Positions 12,218 to 25,492 of a stretch of DNA of 64,000 bases are shown here, piece after piece. Origin of the DNA: Watersipora subatra (taxonomy: Eukaryota > Bryozoa > Gymnolaemata > Cheilostomatida > Watersiporidae); NCBI RefSeq assembly GCF_963576615.1, contig NC_088708.1, forward strand, positions 3,720,001-3,784,000. The letters are read 5' to 3'. The position numbers were made by a program, and so were the translations under genes. Positions within the stretch are counted from its first letter, which is position 1; each line of letters starts with the position of its first letter. The notes beneath the pieces were generated by a model. That model did not search any database. It was not told the DNA's origin and was given only the letters and a program-made list of their open reading frames with translations.

Positions 12218-12570
12218 GGACTACATCTCTTCAGCTGCAGGATGCAACTGCTATTCATGCCCTGGAAATCATTTGCTCTATATTGTACCCAAGTATCTTC
12301 AAAAGGCAGGAGTTTCACTCAGGCATCGCTCCAAGTCAACGTTTAACTTTTATACAATGGAGTGCACCATCTGCAGTTGTGATGGGAATTAGCCTTGGAA
12401 TGACTCGGTTGGATTGATGTAGCTGCCAAGTGCAGATGCTACTCTACCAAAGGCAGCTGTTGGATCTCTAGTGTCAGAGGATGCACCGTTTGAGTCTTTG
12501 TTCTCCACTTTGACCATTGGAGGATTTGATCTGAGTCGTAGTCAACCTGATTATAAAAAAGGGCTTATCG
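12218..12570 (+). pseudogene. Possible gene relic of unknown family
   Basis: From about 12220 one frame reads without stop for about 65 codons, with protein-like composition (HALEIICSILYPSIF, SQRLTFIQWSAPSAV, ending GMTRLD then TGA). The adjacent frame continues in a similar style (LPSADATLPKAAVGSLVSE, then IGGFDLSRSQ) to about 12600. That pattern suggests one coding sequence broken by a frameshift and stops near 12414-12426. I do not recognise the protein. A second frame over the first half is also open, which weakens the case. Confidence 0.3.
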
Positions 12571-15500
12571 ATGATCTGATATATTTAATCTTGTGTAATG
12601 CAGGCTGATATAACTGGATGATTGACAAGGCCTTTTGCTTGCTTACACTCAGAGGTACAACTTCTTGGATAATCCACAAGTACAGCTGATCTTCACAAAC
12701 CTTCCTAATCTTTCATACATTGTTTCATCCTGCCTCCGCTCTTACCTTTTCTTTATCTAAACTACTTATGACACTTGTGGGTAACCCAGAATCTCATTCT
12801 ACTGAATATAATTATAATGCTAATGCCTGATTTCGACCTAGACAAGCCTTTGGATGCGCTTACCAATATTACCACTCCAGTGCCTTGCTCAACTAATATT
12901 GGTAGTGAGTGGGAGTAGAAATACTTGGATACACAACCACTAGAGTTAAATTACCAACTTTTTGTTTTAAAGTTTTGTAAATAGTGTGCTGTAACCACTG
13001 TACTTTCATAGTGTGAACTTGCAACCTGTATGACTATAACAGTTTTGTATGACAATTAGCAAATTATATTCTACAATAAGAGAAATATTGGAGTGAGAGG
13101 CAAAAGCTAGGGCAGAAAGAAAAGAATAAAGAAAAATAGAGAAAAGCTGACAGTATATGTCACAACAGATATAAAAACAAATTTCATAATTGTACTGAAT
13201 GATGCAATGTGATTAAGTACCATTACAAAAAGAAATGCTGTGTTGTGCCACCAGATGTGTCAATGGGAGCAATGTTGGTTGGCTGGTTTTCATTGGCCAA
13301 ACAATCCGAATGTGGATCTACCATGGTTATACGTTTTGTAAAATTGATGTTTGTAATGTGAGTGTTGTGCATTTGTTTTTGTACGCAATTATTTGTTAAC
13401 AATATAGATGACATGAGTAAGTACTATCTATTTGTAGTCTAGTAACACTTGCATATCTGTTCATAGTTAGCTACAATGCACATAGTGCAAAACTGAACTG
13501 ATTTTAACGAACTTTCAAATTTATGCTACCTTGATTTTTTTACCGAAGATTTAAATTTTTGTGTTTGAGATTTATCATTAAAAGCAGTAAGTATGAGACG
13601 TGTGGTGAAACATAAAAGTGCAATAATTGTATGACGTACTTTGAACTGCTTAAAAAGTGCATGCTTCATTTTTTACAAGAATGTCGTAGATGCAAAAACT
13701 GTATGACAGTTTGCTACTAGGAGTGTCAATCTCAACTACTGCATTTAACCTGATTAATAAGAATTACCTCTGAAAGGATACGAAGACCGAGTACAGTTCA
13801 AAGATAGAGTTGAGCTCTTTTACAATTTTACCTTTATGTGCAGGGTGAACAGCTGACAGGAAAAACCAGGATAGCCTATTTTTAGTTGATTCTCCTTTAG
13901 CTGAGTCTGTCACCAAGCTGATAATAAAGGTTGCGATAACAAAACCAAATGGCTATAATTGGTATTTAAGAACAAATTTAAATAGAGGCACACATCACAA
14001 ATATAGTCAGATTATAAGTAAGACTCAAAACATTTACAGAAAACTTTAAAAGTCTGCAATTGGAATATGATAAACTATCTGGTGATGGCAGATGTAAAAT
14101 AGACCAACTGACGTACAGCTGAAACAATGGAGACAGCTTCTTGGGCTATTTAGTTTCCTTCCTTCATCATCAAAGAGCGAGGAAGTAGTGTGTCTGTAAA
14201 AAATAAACTCTCCATACAGTATGCGCTGGGCTCGAAGAAGATTATGGAACAACTCAGAGAGTTTGAAAAGAAAAGGATATCAGGTTTGGATAACGTGGAG
14301 GTCTAAGGTAAAGAAGTCTGAAATGGAGTAACGCATACAAAAGACCAGCTGAATATCTAAATGTACAAATGACGCAAGATAGTTCTCTATGAGCTGAAGA
14401 TGTCAGAAGTAGTGTTCATCATGTAGGAATTAACACACAGAGTTAACTACAGAGGAAGGCTCTTGCTACGTCTGGGAAGTCCGTTTACCATGAGTGAAAA
14501 ATAGGAAGAAGAACTGGTTCTAATTGGAACAAAAGCCTGGAGATACAAAATATACAAATTATGAGTAAAGAGGTTTGGTGAGTCAATAAAATATTTCTGA
14601 CACCAAATAAAGGAATGGAGCATTGATCATCAGTTTATGCTAGGTAGAACTTAACAGCCCCATAAGTTTTATATCCAATATTATTGTTTTAATTTAAACA
14701 TTAGCTCTTCTTGGCCAGGGTTGAAATTGATACAATATAGATACCTACTTGCATGCAATGTTTTTGAGTTGAGTAGCGCTGCCTGTCCTTTATTTTAGCT
14801 GCTAACGCGGCTGGGAACTGCATAAAATTGGTTTTCCTAGAGCTGGATATACTTAGTTTTATTAATGATGGAACTGGCCAAAACCTTGAAACTCAGTACA
14901 TACTTTGTTTAAGGGGAGATAAATCCTAAAACTACTATCGGTAAGCAAAGGTTCAGCATTGCGGAATAGATATTAGTTTTCCCTGAGCCTCTGATACCAA
15001 CTAAGTAGTGTTCTTTCTATATCTGTATATCTCTTCTTTTTTTACCCAATCATACATTCTTACTCTTCAATCATACATTGTCAAAATTTGCATTGTTAGG
15101 TCAACTGTAATTCCCCAGCCCAACTGCTGTCACAAATCAAATAGCAGTTTATGAACACAAACGGTATCACAAACGGATTGGTAGTTCTGCTAGTGGCACA
15201 GACCTAGTCTCCGCATGATTGCTTAGGCAGCCTGATCGCCCTTCATTGTATTTATCTCTCTTTTGTGTGTTTGCTCTTTCAGCAAAGGTGTGTTTGGACT
15301 ATTCGAGCGATTGCAATCTCACAACCTTGAAAACTGTGTTACAAGCTGTGTTACTGTACCCCTATTGAACTAGAACTGTAACAGGTTGAGAAAGCTAATT
15401 TCTTGCAGTCAGGCAATATGATCAGAGCAGTTTTGTGACTAATGTTTGGATATTACCGCGGTTTTCCATGATGCTCTGCGGGTTTTGGTGGTCTGATAAG

Positions 15501-16310
15501 ATTTCAGATCTCTTTCCCTGCATATCCTGTTTCTCTTGTAGCTCATCTTCACTTTAATATCTAGTTATTCGACAACCAACACTTTACAAATTCGCATAAA
15601 CATGCATTAAGAAACCAGGAGAGAGTGGGAGAGAGCAGAAAAAGATTTCTGTTTTGCTGTTATAATGTTGCATCTGGTTCACCGAGCGAATTCATATTAT
15701 ACGAAACTACTATACAAATAATACAATATACTATCAGAATTATTTGTTATAGTATATAGTATATTAGTTTTATTTTTGTTAAATGTAATATTTGTGCATC
15801 ATATTTATAAATTGAGGTAACACAGTAACCACAATGATTCCAATTGAACTATCTCTCATTTAGTAGATGTGTCCAGATGAAATCATGAACACATTATAGC
15901 ATGCTGATTCATCACTTCCAAATTGGTGGTTTTAAACAGAATTTATCAGATGCCATTCTCTAAATAATTTATCCAAGGTGTCATAATTCCAAATGGATAC
16001 TATCTATTATATTATACTGTAGCCTTTCAACTGGGAGTTCAAGACTTGATACTTGACATCGCGTAATCGTTACACCGACAGAGCATTTCATTGCTAGAGA
16101 GGAAATGGCCTGTGACAGCTGGAGGTCTGTGCCTGACAGGAGTGTTTGAAACCAATAGGTAGCGCTCCTCGCATTGCCAGCTTTGGAGTCATTACCAAAT
16201 GTGTCACCATATATTTATAGCACAGCACATTCATTTATAGCGCACGCACGTACACTCGTGCCACCTGTCCATCATACATGAAGAATGCCATCAATGCTGG
16301 ATTAATTGCT

Positions 16311-16316
16311 TTTATT
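16311..16316 (-). terminator. Candidate polyadenylation signal (AATAAA) of the 16474-19288 gene
   Basis: Minus-strand AATAAA about 160 bp beyond the stop codon. Spacing matches the equivalent signal of the paralog. Confidence 0.4.
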
Positions 16317-16473
16317 TTTCATACTTTCCATTCCCAGAATCTAGTGCACTCGCTTCAGTAGAAGTCTGATTATTCCGTATAAAGTTACCAAAATCAATAT
16401 AGTACAATATTAAATATAAATGCATGCAAGATAAATATTCTGTGCTACTTTTAGTAACGTATACATTAGACAA

Positions 16474-19288
16474 TTATGTTCGGAATACATATCCTGATTG
16501 TGCAGTGGCGAATTGTTGAGAGAGTCTGTGTAGGACTTTATTTGCTGGGCCCTCATCATCCAAGAGTTCGCTTTTGTGGATTACTTCCTCCATCAGCTTC
16601 TTGATTCCTTTCACCCTGAATAGATATGCGCTGTGATCGTTGATGTGCCCTCCAATGATAATATTGTCCTCATCCTCCTTCAAAAGGCTAACAGGGAAGA
16701 AAAATGGGTCTACTATCCATTTGGTTCTTATAATGGGCGTTTTCGTCATCAGCTCTTCATGAAGGTTGATGGGCTCGCTGAAATAGATGACTTTGTGTGG
16801 CGATTTTTTGTCGACCTTGAGCACAAGCAGATTAAATGTATAGTATCGTTTATAACCTGGTCGGAAGTGTGTACTGTGAGTTATGGTAATGTAGAAATTT
16901 TCTCTATACCAAAGAGTAGGGGTGCCTCCTCTTACAGAATCCTGCAAATCATTAAACCGGTAGTCTGAGTCAGCAGCATTTTGCGTAAAATGACACACCG
17001 CCCCTTTGTCACAACTAATTATTCTTAGAGGATCAAAGCTATAGACCATGTAGAGTTTGTTGTCAAACTCATATGGCGACCAGTGTTTGTCGCGGGGCAT
17101 GCTCATTCGAGTCTTGAATTGAGGTTGACCGTCGGTCACTTTGGGCATGACGAATCTATCACCTCGCCAGTCCCAGAACATGGTGGTGTCAACCTCTTTC
17201 TTTCCAACATAGAGAGCAGCATTGAAGGATAAATATATCTGTTCATAGAAAGGAAAGGCTCTTGGCTCTATGGGCCCATCTCCTACAAACATAAATGACA
17301 AGGAATACATTTTCTAGCTAATGGCTCTAGTAGTGTTACGTTGGTTACACTTGATGGTTTTAGTAGTGCTGTACTGCTTCAGTAGTGCTGTATTGCTTTA
17401 GTAGTGCTGTAATGCTTCAGTAGTGCTGTACTGCTTCAGTAGTGCTGTACTGGTTTAGTAGGGCTGTACTGCTTTATTAGTGCTGTACTGCTTCAGTAGT
17501 GCGGTATTGCTTTAGTAGTGCTGTATTGCTTTAGTAGTGCTGTATTGCTTTAGTAGTGCTGTATTGCTTTAGTAGTGCTGAACTGGTTTAGTAGTGCTGT
17601 ACTACTAGCAGTTCTTTGGTTTTGGTAAAAAGACTCGCAACAATTTTATACGCAGGATGTTGACATTAGTTCATGACAAAATGGAGACTATGGCTATATT
17701 ATAGTTTCAAAGTGGGTTTTACTGGTTCTTCTTCCTAACTCATGGTAAAGGTTGTTCCAAAGGTTTATATGAAGAGCCCGAGTGACTATCAGGCTATGAA
17801 AGAGAATTATCGATGGAAAGTTCTAGAAGTCGGCGTGGCATAGCGTTATTACTCCTCATTAATTTTACCCAGTGACAGGTTCATCAACAGTGGTTAATGT
17901 CAAATGAAAACGCCAAAGAAAATGGGCAGGTCACTTATGAAGGTAATTAGAACAAAAGACAAGAGTTAGTAATTTAACCTGCATCCCTCAATCATAGTGC
18001 TTTAATATTGTACTTTAGTTTGAATTCAAAATCGCTCCATACATTTGGAGGGCGACAACGTCTAATAAGATGAACAAGTGCCATATTCATAACTGCGTCT
18101 AAATTCAGTACATAACTAAAAACAAAAGGAAAGAAAGCAAAAGTAACAGCAAGTAATACTGTATATGGACATCATTTGACCATTGTAGACACCTATCTTA
18201 CCATCACCCCAACTGGGTATTGAACTTGCATTAGCATTAATAAAATACTAAAATGCCAGTTCTGTGACCACAGATGCTTCAAGCAATAGCCTGCCTCAAA
18301 TACACATCCGTGACAAGCAGAGAATTAGTCCTAACTGTAGTTAGTATATTTTAATGTTTCACACTAGAGTGATGCTAAGATGATAGTTCTGTACCATTTG
18401 CTGAATAGCAAGTAATTGATCAGTCGAGTCAGCAAAAAGTATTTTTCAAGAGATTCCTATAGACTAGGAAAAGGGATAAAAATAAGATTATCTTGAGATC
18501 CTCTCTAAGAATCTTTTATGCTATATAAGCAAACATAAACTATAGAAGAGACATCTAGCTATTCTCTAGCACCCTTTCCATCCTGTACATAACCATATGT
18601 ATTCTCATCCTTCGCATTCATGTCATGCAAGGCTGTAATTTTGCTCATTCATCTATAAGAAGAGTAGACAACTACTAGGCATATATGATGGTGTCTGTCA
18701 CTCACCAACTGATTGTATAACACGAGTCGGTATGCCAAGAACTCTTCCGCTGATGTCCAAGGCTTCCATCTTATCGTTATATGAGCGAGCGTAGAGGTAG
18801 TTGTCAGAGAAAATGTTTTTGGTTCTGCCTTCGGTGTGTTCTTTGTCTAACCACATTCTCATGACTACGATGAACTTCTCGCCGTCCCAGATCATGGCAG
18901 GGCTGTTTCCATAGACCCTTTGCTCGTGGTTTGGATCTACAAGTTTTTTTGCAAAGTGCTTTTCAGCGGTTGGAGAGAAAGAGAAGACGAGTTCTGAAAT
19001 TATTTCTGATGTGACGTTGCTTACAACTCCACTTCTGTCGAGCATAACTCCCTCTAGCATCTGTTTTCTCTGGTAGATGCCATTACGCCTCACCTTTTTT
19101 TCTAAAGTTGGAAAGTTGTCTTTGTATATTCTGTAAGTCTCTGCACTTTGCTCCACCATTTTTTTCTTTGCATATTTTTCCAAACTTTCCAACTCAAAGT
19201 TAGAGGCGATTTTTACCAAGCCCAAGGTAGATAAAATAATAGCAGCAACCACGGCAATGAAAGTCTCTCTGCGCTGACGTGGGCGCAT
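16474..19288 (-). CDS. Type II membrane GH130/GT108-like beta-propeller protein (paralog 2)
   Basis: Two coding exons on the minus strand: 18706-19288 and 16474-17282. The GT-AG intron (CAGTTG|GTGAGT ... TTTGTAG|GAGAT) splits a Gly codon in phase 1, giving 463 residues. The start is the ATG at 19288 (MRPRQRRET); the frame is open a little further up but has no other ATG before a TAG. Residues ~10-28 are a signal anchor, then a charged stem. Motifs parallel the neighbour: HEQRVYGN, DGPIEPRAF, PRDKHWSPY, DPLRIIS, RGGTP, KWIVDPFFFP, GGHINDHS. These resemble GH130/GT108 propeller signatures, so a Golgi glycan-modifying enzyme is inferred; substrate unknown. The sequence homologous to paralog 1's intron site (RVYGNSPAM) is uninterrupted here, while paralog 1 is uninterrupted where this gene is split. 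The intron holds a 19-bp minisatellite near its acceptor. Confidence 0.82.
17361..17604. repeat. 19-bp minisatellite in the intron of paralog 2
   Basis: About 13 copies of TTTAGTAGTGCTGTATTGC and close variants (CTTCAGTAGTGCTGTACTG). It begins about 80 bp upstream, on the coding strand, of the exon 2 acceptor at 17283. Confidence 0.95.
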
Positions 19289-19799
19289 CTTCCCTGCTTC
19301 CAAATCAATCGTGGAATGATTCTATAGCGTAGTTGTGTAATGATGCACCAATAATGTGTTGATGAATTCCCATAGCAACATTTTGTCACTGAATTGCTTA
19401 GCAACGAATGACCTAATGATAATCATATTAGCGGTTAAAAGGCAACCCGCTATTCTTCGTCATTGAACTTAGAGTCTTAGAGAATAAACAAAGGAAAACT
19501 TCTTTAATCACTATGCAGACTTGATAGCTATCAGTGAGACATGCTGGTTGCTCCAAAATGAACTATGTATTAGCATATATAGCTAGTTGCCATTGAAATG
19601 GATCCTTTAATGAACAATTATGTGAAAGCACATTGAGAAAAAAACAATAATTATTGTGCTGTCTTCAGCTCTCACAAACGTACTAATTGAATTAGGGAGC
19701 AAACACTCTGCTGAGCCAACATAAAAATAAAACATGGGTAGACAATGCTAGAGGTGTTTTGCTGTATATACTGTTTCCTCTCCCCACCCTCTCGTTAAC

Positions 19800-20415
19800 C
19801 CAACTGAGTGGTATTGATTACTCAAGCGATGGTCTCCTGCTAGAGGTCTGCAAGTTTGAGAACTCACCTCAAGATCCTAATCGTTTCCAAAAGCGTGCGT
19901 TTCTGCGACCCTCTTGTGTTGATTGTTGTCGGTATTTGGGCTACACTTGATGTGCGGGTGTTAATGCGCCCAATGAATACTGGAATTGCAGTCGTTCTTA
20001 AATGCTAGCATTTTTCTATGTTCTCTCGAAGTGGGAGATATGTTTCCACTTTTGCCTTTTCTTTGCTGGCTATGTTGTAGTCACTGGGTACTACTATATT
20101 AATTATAATAGCCTTCTTGCTCTCCTTGTCCACCACTACTATATCTGGCTGGTTTACCAAGATGTGCTTGTCTGTCCGGATGGAGAAGTCTCAGAGGAGC
20201 TTAGTACAATTATTCTCATCGACCTTATTAAGAGCTTTCCACCAGTGTTGTGGTTTATTGAGGTCATACTCATTGTATAGACTTCTCTACACCACACCTG
20301 TGACATGATTATGCAGCTCAGTGTATGCATTTCCTGCTAGCTGCTTGCATCCACTGATGACATGTTGGATGGTCTCTGGTGCATCTTTACACAGTCTGCA
20401 TCTATGATCATATAC
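19800..20415 (-). mobile_element. 3' remnant of a non-LTR retrotransposon (reverse transcriptase C-terminus)
   Basis: Minus-strand translation gives HRCRLCKDAPETIQHVISGC, then a WWKALNK segment, then NQPDIVVVDKESKKA and INIVVPSDYNIASKEKAK, ending in a LLETIRILR-like tail. This order (CxxC...H...C finger, then a DIVxxDK...IDIAxPSD block) is typical of the C-terminal part of invertebrate non-LTR retrotransposon ORF2. In-frame stops (TAG after HVTGVV, TGA before DFSIRTD, others downstream) show that it is dead. The polymerase core to the right of 20415 is not recognisable. Confidence 0.75.
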
Positions 20416-22153
20416 AAATATAATTTTATGTGTTGTTTCCACAGTTATGCTACGGAGAGCGCTAATGTATTACATATAGAGTCAGCTATAGAGTAAAACA
20501 TGTTTTGCTAAAATGGATGCGCTCTGCAATTTGTTTCTTGCTTGTGCGATCATCAGGCGATAAAAAGACTCCTGGGCGATTATACAACTAAAAATCGAAC
20601 TGTCACCCAAATCTATTTTTACCTATTCTAGTATTTTTAGTGTAACTCCTGATGTCCTTTTAACTACTATATATATTTGATGCTCGCAGGGCTTTCCCAT
20701 GCTCTGACAGACATTCCTTACTAATCTTATACTCAACATAATTCAATATTAAAATAGATAGCTTGTGATCAATTATTTGGTATTTTTAAATGCAATGAGA
20801 CTAAGCTGATGCAGGAGGATATGATAGCTCTAGCACCATTTCAGAACCGTTTTCTTCTTAGGAATGCTGGCTATACAATACTAGTCTTAGCTAACTCGCT
20901 GAGATTCAATCAGAAAGGTGTATTATTTTTACCTGTCGCAATATACCTGTTTCTAAGAAACTTTAGGCCTTTAAATGAAAAAATATTGGGCAATATTAAA
21001 AGCAATATGTTGAAATAATCTTTAAACTTTAAAAGAAACTTTGACCAATCAGCTGAGAGTCTGAATGTTATTCATAGGAGGTTGTTTGTTGCTACTTGAC
21101 CTGTGCAGCTGCCCCATCATTTGCTGCATGATAGAACAATTGTTGTGTTGTAGCAAGGCCCTAATCATGGCTCAGTGTGAAAGCTTTCTTAGCAACAGGG
21201 AAACATGTGATAGCGCTAGTCATTACAACACTAATAAACTGTAGTACATGTACTAGTCTGGTTCACACGGTTTGGAGTTGTCAGCTCCAGCTGAGTAAGA
21301 ACGGTATAGTCATGTTTGAGTGTCAGCTATGCGTACTGGAATTAATAGATGCTAGGTATCTAGAAAAGTTAGAATGCGTGGTTTTAGTTTGTTCCTTCTT
21401 GTAAGGCATCGATAACCAAGGTCAGCTACAGAGGCCCGGGCCTCTAGTTGGTGTATTTTAGGACACGCGCAGGAGTCTGGTAAAATCTTAGAATGACTTT
21501 TACCTTTGTACCATAAAATATATTAGATTAGGTAGATACCAGATTTATTTCTTTCAAATCAAAATGTCAACTTAGAGTCTGTCAAACATGGTATGCTAGT
21601 CAGATGAAAAGGGCACTAATTATTATAACAAACTCAGATAGTAACAAATAATTTTATATCGATTATCAATACGCTTCTTCAATGCTGTCTTCTGCGTCAA
21701 CTCTGACCAGATATATTATAGTCAGTATATTGCATGCCTATGCTTTACAGCTGCATATAAGCAGTCATCAATAGAATGAGGTCCTTAATATAGTATGAAC
21801 GAACATCATATCCTCCTCCTTTTCACCTGAAAACTATTTATAGTGCTGTAAAATATTTCAGCATTAACTAATTTTTCTGTTGTTGACTTTGTGAGTTGAT
21901 TTGACGAAACAAAGAATGTTAAACAGAACCCTAGTGATTTTGTATGTTTCTCCAGCTTGCAGGCTGCAACTTGTATATTTAAATCAAACCTAGTTTCAAG
22001 CGAGATCTTGAATTAAACTGTTTTTGAGTTCAGAGTGCTACTATAAACTAGGGTAGGTTTTCAGTTATTGGAAAAGCAAATAGTTATGTTTGGGAAAAAA
22101 GATGGCAAATATGAAAAATATGTAAAAATATGAAAACATTCTTAGTAGTGGGC

Positions 22154-22313
22154 AGTTGGTGAAGCTAGTAGTTGGTGAAGCTAGTAGTTGGTGAAGCTAG
22201 TAGTTGGTGAAGCTAGTAGTTGGTGAAGCTAGTAGTTGGTGAAGCTAGTAGTTGGTGAAGCTAGTAGTTGGTGAAGCTAGTAGTTGGTGAAGCTAGTAGT
22301 TGGTGAAGCTAGT
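22154..22313. repeat. 16-bp tandem repeat
   Basis: Ten almost perfect copies of AGTTGGTGAAGCTAGT. The lack of divergence suggests recent expansion. Confidence 0.97.
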
Positions 22314-22428
22314 TACATGCGTGTAAAAAATTGAAAAGTTGCTAAACTTTTTATATTTTTACCAAAACATTCAAATTGTTAACAGCTAAACATTTTATTT
22401 TGCGTTTTAAGAAAGCTTCAGTAAGCTT

Positions 22429-23566
22429 ACTAGACACCCCCTACGGTCTGTAGCAGTACTAAACACCTGCTGTCTGTAGCAGTACTAAACACCTCCTGCT
22501 GTCTGTAGCAGTACTAAACATCCGCTGCTGTCTGTAGTATTACTAGACACCCCCTGGTGTCTGTAGCATTACTAGACACCCCCTGCTATCAGTAGCAGTA
22601 CTAGACACCCCCTGCTATCAGTAGCAGTACTAGACACCTCCTGCTGTCTGTAGCAGTACTAGACACCGCTGCTGTCTGTAGTATTACTAGACACCCCCTG
22701 GTGTCTGTAGCAGTACTAGACACCTCCTGCTATCAGTAGCATTACTAGACACCTCCTGCTGCCAGTAGCAGTACTAGACACCTCCTGCTGTCAGTAGCAG
22801 TACTAAACACCCGCTGCTGTCTGTAACATTACTAGACACCACCTGGTGTCTGTAGCAGTACTAGACACCTCCTGCTATCAGTAGCATTACTAGACACCTC
22901 CTGCTGCCAGTAGCAATACTAGACACCTCCTGCTGTCAGTAGCAGTACTAGACACCCCCTGGTGTCAGCAGCAGTACTAGACACCTCCTGCTGTCAGTAG
23001 CAGTACTAGACACCTCCTGCTGTCTGTAGTATTACTAGACACCCCCTGGTGTCTGTAGCATTACTAGAGACCCCTTGCTATCAGTAGCAGTACTAACCAC
23101 CCCTTGCTGTCAGTAGCAGTACTAGACACCCCCTGGTGTCTGTAGCATTACTAGAGACCCCCTGCTATCTGTAGCAGTACTAGACACCTCCTGCTATCAG
23201 TAGCAGTACTAGACACCCCCTGCTGTCAGCAACAGTACTAGACACCTCCTGCTGCCAGTAGCAGTACTAGGCACCTCCTGCTGTAAGTAGCAGTACTAGA
23301 CACCTCCTGCTGTCAGTAGCAGTACTAGACATCTCCTGCTGTAAGTAGCAGTACTAGACACCTCCCGCTGTCAGTAGCAGTACTAGACACCCCCTGGTGT
23401 CAGCAACAGTACTAGACACCTCCTGCTGTCAGTAGCAGTACTAGACACCTCTTGCTGTTTGTAGTATTACTAGACACCCCTTGGTGTCTGTAGCGTTACT
23501 AGAGACCCCTTGCTATCAGTAGCAGTACTAACCACTCCTTGCTGTCAGTAGCAGTACTACACACCC
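22429..23566. repeat. 29-bp satellite array, about 39 copies
   Basis: Unit of the form ACTAGACACCTCCTGCTGTC + AGTAGCAGT. Each unit can fold, since CTGCT pairs with AGCAG. Variant units (CCTGGTGTCTGTAG, CTTGCTATCAGTAG, ACTAACCAC) recur in the same order around 23020-23130 and 23440-23560, so larger blocks were also duplicated. Confidence 0.95.
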
Positions 23567-24960
23567 CACACACACATTTTTATGTGTCGTAATGCTTGTT
23601 CACAAATGGTTTAGTGCTTACAGGAGTTACAATAGTAACGCTGGCTGCAAGAACTGGTACCTTAAAATTACTGACAGACAGCCCTCTATCTCTTCATTGT
23701 GTTTATTTTATCACACACAGACGCATGTACATATGTGAGGAGTTATGCCTTGCATGTCCAAAAGCTCGTTATCAGTAAACTCACAGTAAGTAAACGCTGC
23801 CGCGAATATATCTTACAAATGTTCAAAATAAAAATCTCCTACTGATACTGAGAGGATCGTTGAGACTGATCCTTGCTGATAGTTGCTACAGACTTTCATG
23901 AACTGACCAAGTTTTATCTACCTTTACAGGTAGTGAATAAGCATAGATGTATGCATACTTTAGACCTAGAGCATTGGATTTAACCGAGCATATAGGTTGT
24001 AATTGGTGGGCTCCCCTACTTCAGGAAGGAAGCTGAGTATAAACACCAAATTAGAAAATTTTAAAAGTCCTTTGTTTTGGTCTTTTCTAAATTTTTTTTC
24101 CTTACATCTTATATCCATTAGCAAATCTATTGTTGACACATGGGCTTTACTGAAATCTATATAATTGTTTTTGTAGACGCTCTCGTAAGTTTTAGCCAAT
24201 TCATACGTATTTTGTGTAAAAGTTAAAGTCTCAGCTCCTGAACTTTTAATGGTGGTACGCACAGATGTTTTACATCTGACTAGAGTGTAATCGATATTAA
24301 CATATTTTATATACTTTATTAAAATAGGTTAACATTTACTTATGTGCTATGGAATTTAAAAATTCTTTAGGCTCTGCGGAAGGTATAAAGCATTCTAGCA
24401 AGTTCATATTATATTATTCTACTGAAAGTCTAGAAGTAAGGGATGCGCGTATGCTCCTGAACCTCAAGATTCTTAGCTGTTGAATTGAGCATTGGCAACA
24501 AAGATCATTCATATTGTGTTGTATCATAGAGTAGTTGAGCCCCTTACAGCAAATAATATCATAAAGTATTATGCCATACTATACCGTATCTATCATATCA
24601 TTTCATAGCATTTAATATTTTATTATACCAAACTATATTGTATTATACGTTGTCTGGTTGTACCTACTGAGTTGTGTCATATCATTTTATACCGTTTGTA
24701 ATGTCCCAAAGTCAAAATCCATTTTTTGTTCATTCTTTGAGTGCAACAGAATCATATTGCTACATCGCCTTCATGATTTTTGCTTGTTGCTGAATTACAT
24801 TACTAAGGCATATAGCTGAAAACAACCTTCCCTAAAGCTGCCAAAAATTTTAATGCCATACAGCAAAAGCCATATATTAGAAATTTTACTCGATCCCAAA
24901 AGATATTTGCTTTGCTAGAACATAAAGCTATCTCTGCTAGCACGGACGTTTAGGTTGATG

Positions 24961-25006
24961 CCTCCCCTTCCCCCCTCCCCCTCCCCCCTCCCCTTTTCCC
25001 CTCTTC
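24961..25006. repeat. 46-nt uninterrupted pyrimidine tract
   Basis: C-rich run with scattered T, no purine. It could form triplex or i-motif structures. No adjacent acceptor-exon pair was found. Confidence 0.9.
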
Positions 25007-25351
25007 GACTACTATGAGATACTAACAGTAGTAAATGCTAATCAGAGTTATAACAATTCAGGCAGTTCCTTTCTTGTAAATGTTCGTTTATTTTTATAAT
25101 AATCGAGGTGAATAAAATGCAAACAAATTTGTCTCTCTATCGAGTCAGATAATTATACATGTTTTACTTAATTTTATTAAATAATGACAAAATGTTCATT
25201 TCAACCCATTTTTGTGCTAATGAAGAAACTTTAAAACCTTTTGGACGTTTCATGAAATTGTGCCACATGACAATTTACTAGCTGTTCTTAGACTAATAAA
25301 CACGATAGTTTTAGCACAGCCCTGTAACAACTTTTACTTTCGCCGAGTCAT

Positions 25352-25492
25352 ATTAAGTCTGATATGTAAGTACGGTTATGTCAAGTCATCAAGTCTGATA
25401 TGTGAGTACAGTTATGTTAAGTCATCAAGTCTAACGTGTAGGTACGGTTATGTTAAGCCATCAAGTCTGATATGTGAGTACGGTTATGTTAG
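25352..25492. repeat. 36-bp tandem repeat, about 4 copies
   Basis: Unit about TCAAGTCTGATATGTGAG + TACGGTTATGTTAAGTCA, with a few substitutions per copy. The 86-codon frame through it is a by-product of the unit length. Confidence 0.9.

Larger units (their letters stand above)
9722..16310. other. Intergenic region between the two paralogs
   Basis: About 6.6 kb with no convincing intact gene. It contains the palindromes at 10071-10289, simple AT-rich stretches with TATA/ATAC-type degenerate repeats (about 11500-11780), and a possible coding relic at 12218-12570. Short open frames at 10772, 13223 and 14046 show no recognisable motif or splice context. The promoter of the 7718-9721 gene should lie just above 9721 but I cannot place it. 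Confidence 0.5.

Noticed and set aside
12218-12390. Alternative frame (DYISSAAGCNCYSC...) following a TAG acceptor
   Set aside because: Also open but Cys-rich without a known pattern, and it stops at once; the other frame continues better after a frameshift. Neither is firm.
18698-19303. Upstream start (MEAGK...) for the second glycosyltransferase-like gene
   Set aside because: The codon at 19303 is TTG, not ATG; the first ATG in frame is at 19288.
20002-20308. Plus-strand hydrophobic frames
   Set aside because: They run antisense to the non-LTR retrotransposon remnant, whose minus-strand motifs are recognisable.
23966-24262. 98-codon frame on the minus strand
   Set aside because: Its first codon is GTG, and it has no recognised motif, splice partner or coding composition.
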